A DNA stretch of 64,000 nt from Lutimaribacter_A marinistellae (GTDB lineage Bacteria > Pseudomonadota > Alphaproteobacteria > Rhodobacterales > Rhodobacteraceae). The translations under genes and the position numbers were made by a program. Shown here piece by piece: positions 48,687 to 58,087 of the stretch. Numbering within the stretch: the first letter of the stretch is position 1; each line of letters opens with the position of its first letter. Location: the NCBI RefSeq assembly GCF_042648365.1, contig NZ_JBHRXI010000001.1, positions 1-64,000 of the forward strand, in the 5' to 3' direction. The notes beneath the pieces were generated by a model. It saw only the letters and a program-made list of their open reading frames with translations, was not told the DNA's origin and did not search any database.

Positions 48687-50213
48687 TCAGGCGGTGCCGA
48701 CCGGTACCGCGTCGGGGCGCATGTCATTCGGGCGGGACGCGATATGGCCCTCCAGTTCTGCCCGGATCGATGCGGCGGCGGGATCGTCGAACAGGTTCGT
48801 CATCTCGTCCGGGTCGTTTTCGAGATCATAGAGTTCGCCCGCACCGGAGTTGAGATCGACGGTCATCTTGTGGGTGCGGGTTCGGACCGTGCGCAGTTCC
48901 AGCGCGACGCCAACGCGACCGGGCAGAAGCCCCCATTCGTTCAACGCGAACGCGCGCGTGGCGTCGGGTGTTTCAAGAAGCGGGCGCAGGCTGCTGCCAT
49001 GTTGGGTCTGCAACGGGCTGGCCGCACCGTAGTCGAAGAAGGTCGGGCCAAGGTCGAGGGTCGAGACCGGCTGATCCACCGCCGCACCCGCGCGCACGCC
49101 GGGGCCGCGTACAATCATCGGCACGCGCAAGAGCCCCTCGTAATGCATCGGTCCCTTCAGGATCAGCCCGTGATCGCCAAGCCAGTCGCCGTGATCCGAG
49201 ATGTAGATGACGATGGTATTATCATCCAGCCCGGCCTGGTTCAGGACGGTCAGGATGCGCCCGACCTCGTGGTCGATATAGGCGATCTGCCCATAGGTGT
49301 TGGCGATGATCTCGCGCAGCTGCTCATCGGTCTGGGGCGGGATGCGGCTGTAGGCCTTGCGCACCTCGGCGAATTTCTTGTCGCCCGGTTCGTTTTCAAG
49401 CGCAGCCTTGTGCCACCACGGCTTGCCCTCGAAGTTGCGGGTGCGGTTTTCCGGCAGGTCGACCTCGTCCGGGTCATGCAGGCGCGACCAGGGTTCGGGG
49501 CAGTCGAAAGGATGGTGCGGGTCGGGAAAGCTGACCCATGTGGCAAAGGGCGTGTCGGTGTCACGCCCATGGCGCATCCACTCGATGAAGCGATCGGCCG
49601 TCCAGCTTGTATTGTGCCACGCGGTCGGAAGGCGGGAATGCCATGTCTGCGCCGCGCCCTGAGTGTCGCCTGCGTTCTCCCAATAGAGTTTGATCTTTTC
49701 GTCGCCCTGCCCGTCGGCGTGAAAGAACCGTTCGTAATGATGGCCTGCGGGCGGTTTTTCCGGCGGCCACCAGTTGTGACCGACCAGCATGATCTCGAGA
49801 TGTTGGAACCCCATGTAGGGGCCGTTCCAGTCATCAGGATACCTGTGCGAGCTTTGCAAGCATTCCGGCGTGCCGGTCGGGTCATAGGTGTGGTAAGTCG
49901 AGAAATGTGCCTTGCCGAAGAAGCTGGTCTGGTAGCCGGCGGCCGAAAGCGCCCCGGCCCAGCCCTTTTCGCCCACTTCCGGGTCTAGGTCGATGCCGTT
50001 GTCATGCACCCCGTGCGTGCGGCAAAGCTGCCCCGTCAGGATCGACGCGCGGGCCGGCTGACAGACGACCGATGGCGTGATGCACGAGGTGAAATGCGTC
50101 CCCTCGCGCGCCAGCCTGTCGAGGTGCGGCGTCTTGACCTTACGCCCCATGAAGCCGAGGCAATCGGCGCGTTGCTGATCGGCCGAGATGAGCAGGATGT
50201 TGGGGCGAGTCAT
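48687..50213 (-). CDS. Cytoplasmic type I sulfatase
   Basis: 508 residues from MTRPNILLISADQQRADCLG. The formylglycine site is C51-Q-P-A-R55 within SVVCQPARASILTG, metal-binding Asp lies in ISADQQ, and IYISDHGDWLGDHGLILKG supplies the second metal pair. There is no signal peptide, so the sulfate ester must be imported first. The start overlaps the tctA stop by 4 bases, making it the last gene of tctC-tctB-tctA-sulfatase. Maturation needs a formylglycine-generating enzyme, not in this window. Confidence 0.88.
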   Translation of the reverse strand: MTRPNILLISADQQRADCLGFMGRKVKTPHLDRLAREGTHFTSCITPSVVCQPARASILTGQLCRTHGVHDNGIDLDPEVGEKGWAGALSAAGYQTSFFGKAHFSTYHTYDPTGTPECLQSSHRYPDDWNGPYMGFQHLEIMLVGHNWWPPEKPPAGHHYERFFHADGQGDEKIKLYWENAGDTQGAAQTWHSRLPTAWHNTSWTADRFIEWMRHGRDTDTPFATWVSFPDPHHPFDCPEPWSRLHDPDEVDLPENRTRNFEGKPWWHKAALENEPGDKKFAEVRKAYSRIPPQTDEQLREIIANTYGQIAYIDHEVGRILTVLNQAGLDDNTIVIYISDHGDWLGDHGLILKGPMHYEGLLRVPMIVRGPGVRAGAAVDQPVSTLDLGPTFFDYGAASPLQTQHGSSLRPLLETPDATRAFALNEWGLLPGRVGVALELRTVRTRTHKMTVDLNSGAGELYDLENDPDEMTNLFDDPAAASIRAELEGHIASRPNDMRPDAVPVGTA

Positions 50214-51799
50214 GGATTGGTCTCTTTCGGTGTTCTGAGGGATGCGGCAATCACCACGAAGGTGAGCACCATGAAGAGCGCGGCGATCGGGCTGGAGAAC
50301 AGGAACCATGCGTCGCCACCCGTGGCGGCAAAGGCTTGGCGCGCGGTTTCCTCGAGCTTGGCGCCCAGAATGAAGGCAATCACGAAGGGCAGCGGCGAGA
50401 TGCCGAGGCGACGCATCACGTAGCCCAGCACGCCGAAGCCGATGGTGAACCAGATCGCCGCCATGCGGGTTTCCTGCACGTAGATCGAGGTGAGCGTCAG
50501 CAGGAGCACGACGGGCAGCAGGATATGCTTTGGGATGCGACTCATGAAGCCCATGGTGCGCATGAAGGCGCCGCCGATGGTCCAGTTGAGCAGGTTGGCC
50601 ACCATCATGCAGGTGAACAGGCCGAAGGCGATCACCAGTTCGGGATTGACCGCGTCGGCGGTGAACCGAAAGACCGAGGGGCCGGGGTTGAAGCCGCCGA
50701 TCGTTTCGGCTGCGAGGATCAGGAACACCGCTGCGGCGTTGCCGGGAATGCCCAGCGACAGCACGGGAATGAGGTTGGCGCCGGAGACCGAGGAATTGGC
50801 TGCCTCGGTCGCCGCGATGCCCTCGGGCGCGCCCTCGCCGAAGGCGGGGCTGCGGCCCTTGCGTGCATGGGCGGCGCGGCCGGTCGCATAGCCCAGTGTC
50901 GCGGCAAGCGTCGAGCCGATCCCCGGCAGCGCTCCGATCACGGTTCCGATCACGGCGGAGCGCGAGATGTAGGGGAACATGCGGCGGATGTCGGCCCAGT
51001 GCAGCCGCTGGTCGCCCGATTGCACGGGTACGGCAACCGCGCCGGTGCGGCGCTGTTCGTGCCACAGATCCTCGAGGCTGCGAAAGACCTCGCCCACGAT
51101 CAGCACACCGAGCACCACCGCCGCGACCGGAAAGCCCTGCGCCAGTGTCTGGGTGCCCATGGACAGGCGTGGGTAGAAATCCTCGCCCGTGCCGACAAAG
51201 GCCACCAGCAGGCCCAGCGCGAGCGAGATCAGGCCCTTGCCCACCGAGCCGCCGATCACCGCGGCGATGAAGGCCAGCGACAGGATCAGCAGCGCGGTCT
51301 TTTCAGGCAGGTCGAGATAGCGTTCGACAAGCACCGCAAGGAAGGGCGCGCAGAGGATCAGCACGATATCCGAGAAAGTGTCACCCGAGGCGGATGAGAA
51401 ATGTGCCACCCGCAACGCTTTGCGCGACCGGCCTGCCTGCGTCATCGGGTAGCCGTCGAGCGTGGTCATGTAGGCATCCGGCGTGCCCGGCGTGTTGAAC
51501 AGGATCGCGGGAACGGCCCCGCCTATGGTCGCGCCCTTCATGATGCCGAGGAGAAAGCCCATCACCGGCAAGAGCGCGTCGGAGGAGAAGCCGAAGATCG
51601 AGATCAGGATCGGCAGCGCGATCGCCATCGCCATCGGCCCCGCAAGGCCCGGTGTCGCACCCACCGCGATTCCCAGCAGGAAGCCCATCAGGATCATCAC
51701 GAGCGTGACGGGGATGGCCACGCCGAGAACGGTGAAGAGTTCCGGCCCCTGGAACACGGCGAGGATGCCCAGCCAGACGTAATCGAGCCAGCCCATCAC
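50210..51799 (-). CDS. tctA: Tripartite tricarboxylate transporter large permease TctA
   Basis: 529 residues with about twelve helices. The family signature GVAIPVTLVMILMGFLLGIA and GATPGLAGPMAMAIALPILI is near the N-terminus, with IGALPGIGSTLAATLGYATG in the middle. It is the ion-driven channel of a TctABC system. Overlaps of 4 bases link it to tctB and to the sulfatase gene, which points to a sulfated organic acid or sugar as cargo instead of citrate. Confidence 0.92.
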   Translation of the reverse strand: MMGWLDYVWLGILAVFQGPELFTVLGVAIPVTLVMILMGFLLGIAVGATPGLAGPMAMAIALPILISIFGFSSDALLPVMGFLLGIMKGATIGGAVPAILFNTPGTPDAYMTTLDGYPMTQAGRSRKALRVAHFSSASGDTFSDIVLILCAPFLAVLVERYLDLPEKTALLILSLAFIAAVIGGSVGKGLISLALGLLVAFVGTGEDFYPRLSMGTQTLAQGFPVAAVVLGVLIVGEVFRSLEDLWHEQRRTGAVAVPVQSGDQRLHWADIRRMFPYISRSAVIGTVIGALPGIGSTLAATLGYATGRAAHARKGRSPAFGEGAPEGIAATEAANSSVSGANLIPVLSLGIPGNAAAVFLILAAETIGGFNPGPSVFRFTADAVNPELVIAFGLFTCMMVANLLNWTIGGAFMRTMGFMSRIPKHILLPVVLLLTLTSIYVQETRMAAIWFTIGFGVLGYVMRRLGISPLPFVIAFILGAKLEETARQAFAATGGDAWFLFSSPIAALFMVLTFVVIAASLRTPKETNP

Positions 51800-52344
51800 A
51801 CGTCTCCGTTGGGGGGTAGCAGCAGGTCGTCGAACGGCAGGTCGTAAAGGACGATCAGCGCCAGCGCGGCGACCACCCCGATGGCGATGCCACGCAACGA
51901 GAGGCGGCCTTCGACCATCGCGATCAGCCCGGCGATCATCACCGTGCCGCCGGTGAGAAACCCGATGTATTTCCAGGGCGCGGTATCGCGCAGCGGACGG
52001 TACCCGTCTTCGCTGATCAACGCCAACAGCCCCGGCCCCATCCAGCGCATGACCAGAAAGGCGCCCGTCAGCAGGGTCAGCAGGATTGCCAGAAAGGCGA
52101 GGTTCTGTGCGCTGAGCCGCCGCGCATTCTCGGGCCGTTCGAAAAAGGTCACGATCAGCCCGCCAAGCAACAGGAAAGCGGCGGCCACGGTGGGGGCGAG
52201 CGCATCTCCGACGGTGAGGCGACGGCGCACCTTCTCGATCAGGCCGGTATCGGTATCGAGCGGCACCCAGATCAGCGCGATGGCAAGTGCCGCGAGGCTG
52301 ACGGAAACCCCAAGGATCACGTTGGCGCGGACAAAAGGTCTCAT
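51796..52344 (-). CDS. tctB: Tripartite tricarboxylate transporter small subunit TctB
   Basis: 182 residues from MRPFVRANVILGVSVSLAAL. A longer in-frame start would add a 20-residue Arg-rich stretch and seems unlikely. It has four or five helices, the usual TctB size and pattern. It sits between tctC (87 bases upstream across a hairpin) and tctA (4-base overlap). Confidence 0.8.
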   Translation of the reverse strand: MRPFVRANVILGVSVSLAALAIALIWVPLDTDTGLIEKVRRRLTVGDALAPTVAAAFLLLGGLIVTFFERPENARRLSAQNLAFLAILLTLLTGAFLVMRWMGPGLLALISEDGYRPLRDTAPWKYIGFLTGGTVMIAGLIAMVEGRLSLRGIAIGVVAALALIVLYDLPFDDLLLPPNGDV

Positions 52345-52389
52345 GACCTGCTCCTGCAAGCGGTGGGGACGGGTTTTCAGGTTTGGGTC

Positions 52390-52421
52390 GGCCCGGCGCC
52401 GCATGGGTGGGTTGCCGGGCC
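52390..52421 (-). terminator. Hairpin between tctC and tctB
   Basis: GGCCCGGC at 52390-52397 pairs perfectly with GCCGGGCC at 52414-52421 around a 16-base loop, directly after the tctC stop. No U-run follows. As between dctP and dctQ in this window, it probably limits read-through or stabilises the binding-protein mRNA. Confidence 0.45.
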
Positions 52422-52431
52422 AGAGGCCGGA

Positions 52432-53379
52432 TTACTCCGAGGCGGCCTCGATCAGGTCGCCCGCGGACTTGTAGTCGCTTTCGACCAGCATCTGCGCCTC
52501 GTCGCCTGCAATCACGGCAGCGCCGCCGAAGGCCTTGGAGATCATGCCGTGGGATTTCATCCCCTCGGTGGTCACGACCTCGCCGATGGCGGCGGCGATG
52601 GCGTCGCGTGCCTCGGCCGGCATGCCCTTGGGACCGATGAAGAGGAAGTAGCCATCCGCGTTGAACGGAACGCCGAGATCGGCAAGGGTCGGCGCCTCGG
52701 GCGTCTGCTTGAGCGGTTCGGACAGGGCTGAGGCGAGGTTGACCAGGTCCCCGGCGGCCACGCCCTTGGACTGGATACCGGCCATGAAGCCGAGGTCCAT
52801 GTCGCCGGCGTTCACGCCATTCATGACGGCCTTGCCGCCCTTGACGTTGACGATGTTGAACTCGACGCCCTGCGCCTCACCCAGAAGATAGGCAAGATCG
52901 GCGAGCTTGGGGCTCATGGTGCCGAACCGGAGGCTTTGCCCCTTGGCCTCGGCGATCATCTCGTCAAAGCTTTTCCAGCCTTTCGAGCTGAGCGAGACGA
53001 TGCCCATCTGAAAGCCGGCGGTGGTGGTGATGGCGGTAAAATCCTCGGGTGTCACGCCGGCATTGGCGGCGCGCATGTTGTAGCCGAGCGTCTCGGTCAC
53101 GACCATACCGATGACCGAGCCGTCATTGGGTTCGTCCTTGATGGCCATGGCAAGGTTCAGTCCGCCCTTGCCCGTCACCTGTTCCGGGATGAAGGACCAG
53201 CCCAGCTTGGCCTCGAGATCTTCGGCGATCAGCCGGGCCTGCGTGTCGGCCCCGCCGCCTGCGGCGAAGGCGATCATCAGCTTGATCGGCCCCGGCGGGG
53301 TCCATTCGGACGCCTGTGCCGCGGATGCGAGGGCCAGACCGGCGATTGCGCCGGCCACGGATTTCAGAATGGTCTTCAT
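52432..53379 (-). CDS. tctC: Tripartite tricarboxylate transporter substrate-binding protein TctC
   Basis: 315 residues with a signal peptide ending near ASAAQAS|E (about residue 23). The Bug/TctC family segments PGPIKLMIAFAAGGGADTQA and VKGGKAVMNGVNAGDMDLGF are present. The periplasmic receptor passes its ligand to TctAB. It is divergent from marR, with two tandem palindromes in between. It has a GGGAGGAG ribosome-binding site. Confidence 0.92.
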   Translation of the reverse strand: MKTILKSVAGAIAGLALASAAQASEWTPPGPIKLMIAFAAGGGADTQARLIAEDLEAKLGWSFIPEQVTGKGGLNLAMAIKDEPNDGSVIGMVVTETLGYNMRAANAGVTPEDFTAITTTAGFQMGIVSLSSKGWKSFDEMIAEAKGQSLRFGTMSPKLADLAYLLGEAQGVEFNIVNVKGGKAVMNGVNAGDMDLGFMAGIQSKGVAAGDLVNLASALSEPLKQTPEAPTLADLGVPFNADGYFLFIGPKGMPAEARDAIAAAIGEVVTTEGMKSHGMISKAFGGAAVIAGDEAQMLVESDYKSAGDLIEAASE

Positions 53380-53430
53380 GTCGTCATCTCCTCCCTGACG
53401 CGCTTGATTGCCAAGGATGGGGGCAGTTTG

Positions 53431-53464
53431 GTTGATCCGTCAACAAAAAAGTTGACCAGTCAAC
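53431..53464. promoter_or_regulatory. Two tandem MarR-type operators between tctC and marR
   Basis: GTTGA-TCCG-TCAAC (53431-53444) and GTTGA-CCAG-TCAAC (53451-53464) are perfect palindromes with identical arms, exactly 20 bases apart, about two helical turns. The second overlaps TTGACC, which with TAACAT 18 bases on (53476-53481) forms a candidate marR promoter. A MarR dimer on each site could repress both divergent operons. Confidence 0.75.
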
Positions 53465-53503
53465 AAATTGCCCCCTAACATGGGGTCAGCAAAGGAGCCG
53501 GTC

Positions 53504-53986
53504 ATGAGCGTGTATTCAGACGAGAACCTGGGACCGTACGAGGTGCCGCTGAACAGGATGGTCACCTACAGGTTGTCCCGCCTTTATGCGAAACTGAACG
53601 CGCAAGCATCGAGAATACTTAAGGAAACGGCGGGGCTGACGCAGGCGCAGTGGCGCGTTCTGGTGATGGTCGACTCGCTGGGGCCGATTTCGTCGAACCA
53701 GATCGTCCGGTCCCTGCTGATCGACAAGGGGCAATTGAGCCGGGTCCTGAAGACCATGTCGGAAAAGGAACTGGTTACGATCGGTCACAGCGAATCGGAT
53801 CAGCGGTCGCATGTGATCTCGATGACCGAGAAAGGGCGTCGCCTGTTCGAACAGGCCCGCCCGGCAATGACCCACCGGCAGCGGACCATTTCGCAAGCGC
53901 TCGCCCCTGAACAGTTCGACACATTGCTGAGCGCCTTTGACCAGATCGAAGCCGCAGTGCTGGACAATGAGGATGTCGCGGCATGA
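53504..53986 (+). CDS. MarR-family transcriptional regulator
   Basis: 160 residues from MSVYSDENLGPYEVPLNRMV, with AAGGAG upstream; an earlier in-frame Met would place the start on the promoter. The MarR winged helix includes LTQAQWRVLVMVDSLGPISS, IDKGQLSRVLKTMSEKELV and SDQRSHVISMTEKGRRL. It is probably a ligand-released repressor of both itself and the divergent tctCBA-sulfatase operon. The stop overlaps the second sulfatase start by 4 bases. Confidence 0.9.
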   Translation: MSVYSDENLGPYEVPLNRMVTYRLSRLYAKLNAQASRILKETAGLTQAQWRVLVMVDSLGPISSNQIVRSLLIDKGQLSRVLKTMSEKELVTIGHSESDQRSHVISMTEKGRRLFEQARPAMTHRQRTISQALAPEQFDTLLSAFDQIEAAVLDNEDVAA

Positions 53987-55410
53987 CCAACATGCTTGTC
54001 ATCATGTCCGACGAACACCAGGCGCGGGCGATGGGCTGTGCCGGTCATCCCTTTGTGCAGACGCCGAACCTGGACGCGCTGGCCGCACGCGGGATGCGGT
54101 TTACCGATGCCTATACGCCCTCGCCGATCTGTGTGCCCGCGCGGGCGGCCTTTGCCGCGGGCAGGCATGTGCACCGCACGCGTCTGTGGGACAACGCAAT
54201 GCCCTATACCGGCAAGCCAAAGGGGTGGGGGCATGCGCTTCAGGCTGCGGGGGTTCCGGTGGAAAGCATCGGCAAGCTGCATTATCGCCACGAGGAGGAC
54301 CCGGCCGGGTTCGATGTCGAGCATATCCCGATGCAGGTCGCGGGTGGCGTCGGCATGGTCTGGGGGTCGATCCGACGCGAAGAGGAACGGATCGACATGC
54401 CGGGCCGGATGCTGGGCGATTATATCGGGCCGGGCGACAGCAAATACACCGAGTACGACGCCGCCGTAACCGCGCGCACGGCGCAGTGGCTGTCCGACCG
54501 CGCCGCCAGTAACGACGGGCGGCCCTGGTGCCTGTATGTCGGGCTGGTCGCGCCGCATTTCCCGCTGGTTGTGCCGCAGCAGTATTTCGATCTCTATCCG
54601 CCCGAGAGCCTGCCGCCGGTCAAGCTGCATCCCCGCGATGGGCACCCGCGCCATCCGTGGGTCGAAAAGCAGAACGCGATGGCCGATTCCGAGGCGAAAT
54701 TCCGCGACGAGGAAGAACGGCTTGCCGCGATGGCGGCCTATTACGGGCTGTGCACATGGCTCGATCACAATGTCGGCCAGATCCTCTCGGCCCTGGGCGA
54801 GGTCGGTTTCGGAGAAGACACGACGGTGATCTACACCTCGGATCATGGTGACAACCTGGGCGCGCGGGGGCTGTGGGGAAAGTCGAACCTCTACCAGGAA
54901 AGCGTTTCGGTGCCACTGATCATGGCGGGTCCCGAGGTCCCGAAGGGCACATGCGATACACCGGTTTCGCTCCTGGATATCTCGGCCACGATTCCCGCGC
55001 AGTTCGACATCGCCTTCGAGGGCGACGGGCGGTCACTGTTCGATATCGCGTCGGAACCTTCCGATACGGACCGCCCGATTCTGAGCGAGTACCACGCCGT
55101 AGGCGCCGTATCCGGCGCGTTCATGCTGCGCAAGGGGCGGTGGAAACTGAACTATTACGTGGGATTTGCGGCCGAACTGTTCGACCTGGAGGTCGATCCA
55201 GAGGAGTTGCGCGATCTCGCCTCCGACCCCGATCACGCCGAACGGCTGGCCGCGATGGAGGCACAACTGCGCGCCCTGATCGACCCTGAGGCTATCGATG
55301 CACAGGCCTTTGCCGATCAGGCCGCGATGATCGAGGGCTATGGCGGCCGCGAGGCGGCATTGAAACTCGGTGCGCCCGCAGCGACACCGCCACCGGAGAC
55401 GAAGTCATGA
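53983..55410 (+). CDS. Cytoplasmic type I sulfatase, second of the locus
   Basis: 475 residues with no signal peptide. The formylglycine motif is C50-V-P-A-R54 within SPICVPARAAFAAG. Metal ligands lie in VIMSDEHQ and in VIYTSDHGDNLGARGLWGKS. It is clearly different from the first sulfatase of the locus, so it may act on another sulfate position of the same molecule or on a related ester. It overlaps marR and the MBL gene by 4 bases each. Confidence 0.88.
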   Translation: MTNMLVIMSDEHQARAMGCAGHPFVQTPNLDALAARGMRFTDAYTPSPICVPARAAFAAGRHVHRTRLWDNAMPYTGKPKGWGHALQAAGVPVESIGKLHYRHEEDPAGFDVEHIPMQVAGGVGMVWGSIRREEERIDMPGRMLGDYIGPGDSKYTEYDAAVTARTAQWLSDRAASNDGRPWCLYVGLVAPHFPLVVPQQYFDLYPPESLPPVKLHPRDGHPRHPWVEKQNAMADSEAKFRDEEERLAAMAAYYGLCTWLDHNVGQILSALGEVGFGEDTTVIYTSDHGDNLGARGLWGKSNLYQESVSVPLIMAGPEVPKGTCDTPVSLLDISATIPAQFDIAFEGDGRSLFDIASEPSDTDRPILSEYHAVGAVSGAFMLRKGRWKLNYYVGFAAELFDLEVDPEELRDLASDPDHAERLAAMEAQLRALIDPEAIDAQAFADQAAMIEGYGGREAALKLGAPAATPPPETKS

Positions 55411-56255
55411 AGCTGACCGTACTGGGTTCGGGCAGCCCCGAAGCCTATGCCCGCCGCGCATCGTCGGGCTACCTGCTGGAAACCGGAAAGGACACGATCC
55501 TGTTCGATTGCGGTGGCGGGGTGTTCGACAATTTGCTGCGCTCTGGTCGCAGGCCGTCGGACATCACGCATCTGTTTTTCAGCCATCTTCATTCGGACCA
55601 CATGATGGATTACGCTCGGCTGGTCCACGCGGCCTGGGACGAGGGCGCGCCGCCGCTCAAGGTATTCGGCCCCGCCCCCATCGCGCGGATCACGCAGGGC
55701 TATTTCGGGCCGGATGGCGTACTGTCGCACGACCTGCGGGCGCGGACCGAACTGGTCCCCAGCCAGGAAGTATGGAAGGCCCGCGGAGGCACCCTGCCCC
55801 GGCCATGGCCCGCGCCCGAGGTCACCGAGATTTCGCCCGGCTTTCGCCACAACGGCGATGGCTGGACGCTGTCCTCCTGCGCTGTGCCACATGCCCAGCC
55901 GGTTCTGGACTGCATGGCTTTTGCGGTCGAGGCGGCGGGGCGAAAATTCGTCTATTCCGGGGATGCCGGACCGTGCAATGCTCTGGAGCAGCTTTGCGCC
56001 AAGGCGGATCTGCTGTTGCACTGGTGTTACCGGCTGGACGGCGAAGGAGCCCATCCGATGATGGTGCCGCTGACCCCGACGCCGTCGGACATCGCGCGCA
56101 TGGCCCGCAAGGCGGAGGTCGGCCGGCTTCTCGTGACCCATTTCCGTATTCACATGGACCAGCCCGACAGGCACGGCGCGGCGGTCGAGGCGATGCGATC
56201 GGAATTCGGTGCGGATTGCGCCATCGTCGAGGACCTGGACACCTACGAGGTCTGA
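55407..56255 (+). CDS. MBL-fold metallohydrolase
   Basis: 282 residues with the metallo-beta-lactamase zinc motif H60-L-H62-S-D64-H65 in FFSHLHSDHMMDYARL, further ligands in KFVYSGDAGPCNALEQLC (Asp) and LLVTHFRIHMDQP (His). The overall look is of the RNase Z-like branch, which includes phosphodiesterases and sulfatases. It is cytoplasmic. Coupled translation with the sulfatase suggests a third hydrolytic step on the same imported compound. Confidence 0.8.
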   Translation: MKLTVLGSGSPEAYARRASSGYLLETGKDTILFDCGGGVFDNLLRSGRRPSDITHLFFSHLHSDHMMDYARLVHAAWDEGAPPLKVFGPAPIARITQGYFGPDGVLSHDLRARTELVPSQEVWKARGGTLPRPWPAPEVTEISPGFRHNGDGWTLSSCAVPHAQPVLDCMAFAVEAAGRKFVYSGDAGPCNALEQLCAKADLLLHWCYRLDGEGAHPMMVPLTPTPSDIARMARKAEVGRLLVTHFRIHMDQPDRHGAAVEAMRSEFGADCAIVEDLDTYEV

Positions 56256-56380
56256 CGGCCGGGCGCGATGACATTCGCGACAGAATTGGCGGACGGTGAC
56301 CGATGGCCGGCACCGCCCCCTTGACCCTTGCCGCACAAGCGCGGACCATGCGCGCAGCTTTGAACGGGAAAGGTTCTCAC

Positions 56381-57916
56381 ATGTCAGTTTTTTTCCGCCG
56401 CACCTGCGGCGCCGCTTTCATCTATGCCATTGCGACGCAGGGCGCCTGGGCCGACCTGACCGCCGACCAGGTCTGGGCGGACTGGCAATCCTACATGGCT
56501 GGCATGGGCTACGAAGTCACCGGCCAGCAGAGCAAGTCGGGCGACACCACCACGATCAGCGATATCGCAATGGCAATGGACCTGCCCGAAGAGGATGGGC
56601 AGTTCTCGCTGACCTGGCCCGAGATGACGCTGACCGAGAACAGCGACGGCACCGTCACGCTGGGCTTTCCCGAGAACTTTCCGATGGTCATCGCGGGCGA
56701 GGCCGAGGGCGAGACCTTTCGCGCCGAACTGGCCTATGACCAACAGGGGCTGAGCATGGTCGTTTCGGGTTCGCCCGAGGACATGACTTATGAGTACTCC
56801 GCCGACACGGTCGGGGTGCGGCTGGTCTCGATCGAGGCCGATGGCGAGACGCTGCCGGCCGAGGCCGCCGAGATCGGGTTCAACATGACCGGCATGGAAG
56901 GTGTGTCGCGCATGCAGGTGGGCGAGCAGCGCAAGGTCGAACAGACCTTTGCCGCCACGCAGATGGCATATGTGATGGCCATCAACGACCCCGAAGGCGA
57001 GGGCGACGTGGACATTCGCGGCACGCTGGACGGGATGGCTTTTGAGGGCGGCGGCATCATCCCGGTCGGAACCACCGCCGGAGATTACCAGAGCATGATC
57101 GAGGCCGGTTTCGATTTCTCGGGCGATTTCAGCTTTGCCGCGGGCCAGACGGCGATGTCCGGGGTCAGCACCGAAGACGGGATGGAGTCGAGCTTTGCCC
57201 TCAACAGCGCATCGCAGGGCGGCGCGGTTTCGGTCGCGATGAATGGCGAACAGCTTGCCTATGACGTGTCGCAGAACGCCACGCAGATCGCGGTACAAAG
57301 CTCGGACCTGCCTTTCCCGGTCGAGATGGCCATGTCGGAATTCGGGCTGGCGCTGGATATTCCCGTGCAGAAGGCCGAAGAGCCGCAGCCCTTCGCGATG
57401 TCGATAAACCTGACCGACTTCACCATGTCGGACATGATCTGGCAGATGTTCGACCCCGCGGGTCAGTTGCCGCGTGATCCGGCGACGGTTCTGCTGGACC
57501 TGTCGGGCATGGCGACAGTGCTGGTGAACATGTTCGACCCGGCCGTGGCCGAGACGCTGGAGGCGACCGGCGCCGCGCCTGGGCAACTGGATAGCGTGAC
57601 GATCAACGAGCTTCTCGTCTCGCTGCTTGGCGCGCGGCTGGAAGGCACGGGCGAGTTCGCGTTCGACAACACCAACACCGAAGAGTTCGGCGGCATGCCG
57701 GCACCCTCGGGGCAGGCGAACCTGACGCTGGCGGGCGCGAACGCGCTGCTCGACAAGCTGATCGGCATGGGTTTCATGTCTCAGGAAGACGCGATGGGCG
57801 CGCGGATGATGATGGGCATGCTGGCCGTGCCGGGCGATGCGCCGGACACGCTGAAATCGACCATCGAGATCACGGCGGATGGACAGATCCTGGCCAATGG
57901 CCAGCGGATCAAGTGA
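56381..57916 (+). CDS. DUF2125 domain protein, secreted
   Basis: 511 residues from MSVFFRRTCGAAFIYAIATQ, with a signal peptide ending near GAWA|D at about residue 23. The mature part is a long series of beta-strand-rich segments (NFPMVIAGEAEGETFRAELA, SYEYSADTVGV-like) and a C-terminal MGMLAVPGDAPDTLKSTIEI, typical of the alphaproteobacterial DUF2125 family. Function is unknown; it is probably periplasmic or lipid-facing. It is monocistronic and ends in a strong terminator. Confidence 0.75.
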   Translation: MSVFFRRTCGAAFIYAIATQGAWADLTADQVWADWQSYMAGMGYEVTGQQSKSGDTTTISDIAMAMDLPEEDGQFSLTWPEMTLTENSDGTVTLGFPENFPMVIAGEAEGETFRAELAYDQQGLSMVVSGSPEDMTYEYSADTVGVRLVSIEADGETLPAEAAEIGFNMTGMEGVSRMQVGEQRKVEQTFAATQMAYVMAINDPEGEGDVDIRGTLDGMAFEGGGIIPVGTTAGDYQSMIEAGFDFSGDFSFAAGQTAMSGVSTEDGMESSFALNSASQGGAVSVAMNGEQLAYDVSQNATQIAVQSSDLPFPVEMAMSEFGLALDIPVQKAEEPQPFAMSINLTDFTMSDMIWQMFDPAGQLPRDPATVLLDLSGMATVLVNMFDPAVAETLEATGAAPGQLDSVTINELLVSLLGARLEGTGEFAFDNTNTEEFGGMPAPSGQANLTLAGANALLDKLIGMGFMSQEDAMGARMMMGMLAVPGDAPDTLKSTIEITADGQILANGQRIK

Positions 57917-57933
57917 TCCGTGCCTGGATATTG

Positions 57934-57972
57934 GAACAGGGGCCGCGCATGTCGCGGCCCCTGTTCGTTTTG
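57934..57972 (+). terminator. Strong intrinsic terminator after the DUF2125 gene
   Basis: Bases 57934-57947 (GAACAGGGGCCGCG) pair perfectly with 57953-57966 around a 5-base loop, a 14-bp stem, followed by GTTTTG. It lies 17 bases past the stop codon and separates this gene from the pmbA operon. Confidence 0.85.
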
Positions 57973-58087
57973 CCGATGGCGGGCGCCGTGAACGGGCGCG
58001 GGGTTTTTGCCCCCGGCGCACTTGCAGGGCCGGTCCGGCGCGGCTACCTCCTTTTGAACCCAGAGACAACGACTTGACCGAGGCCGC

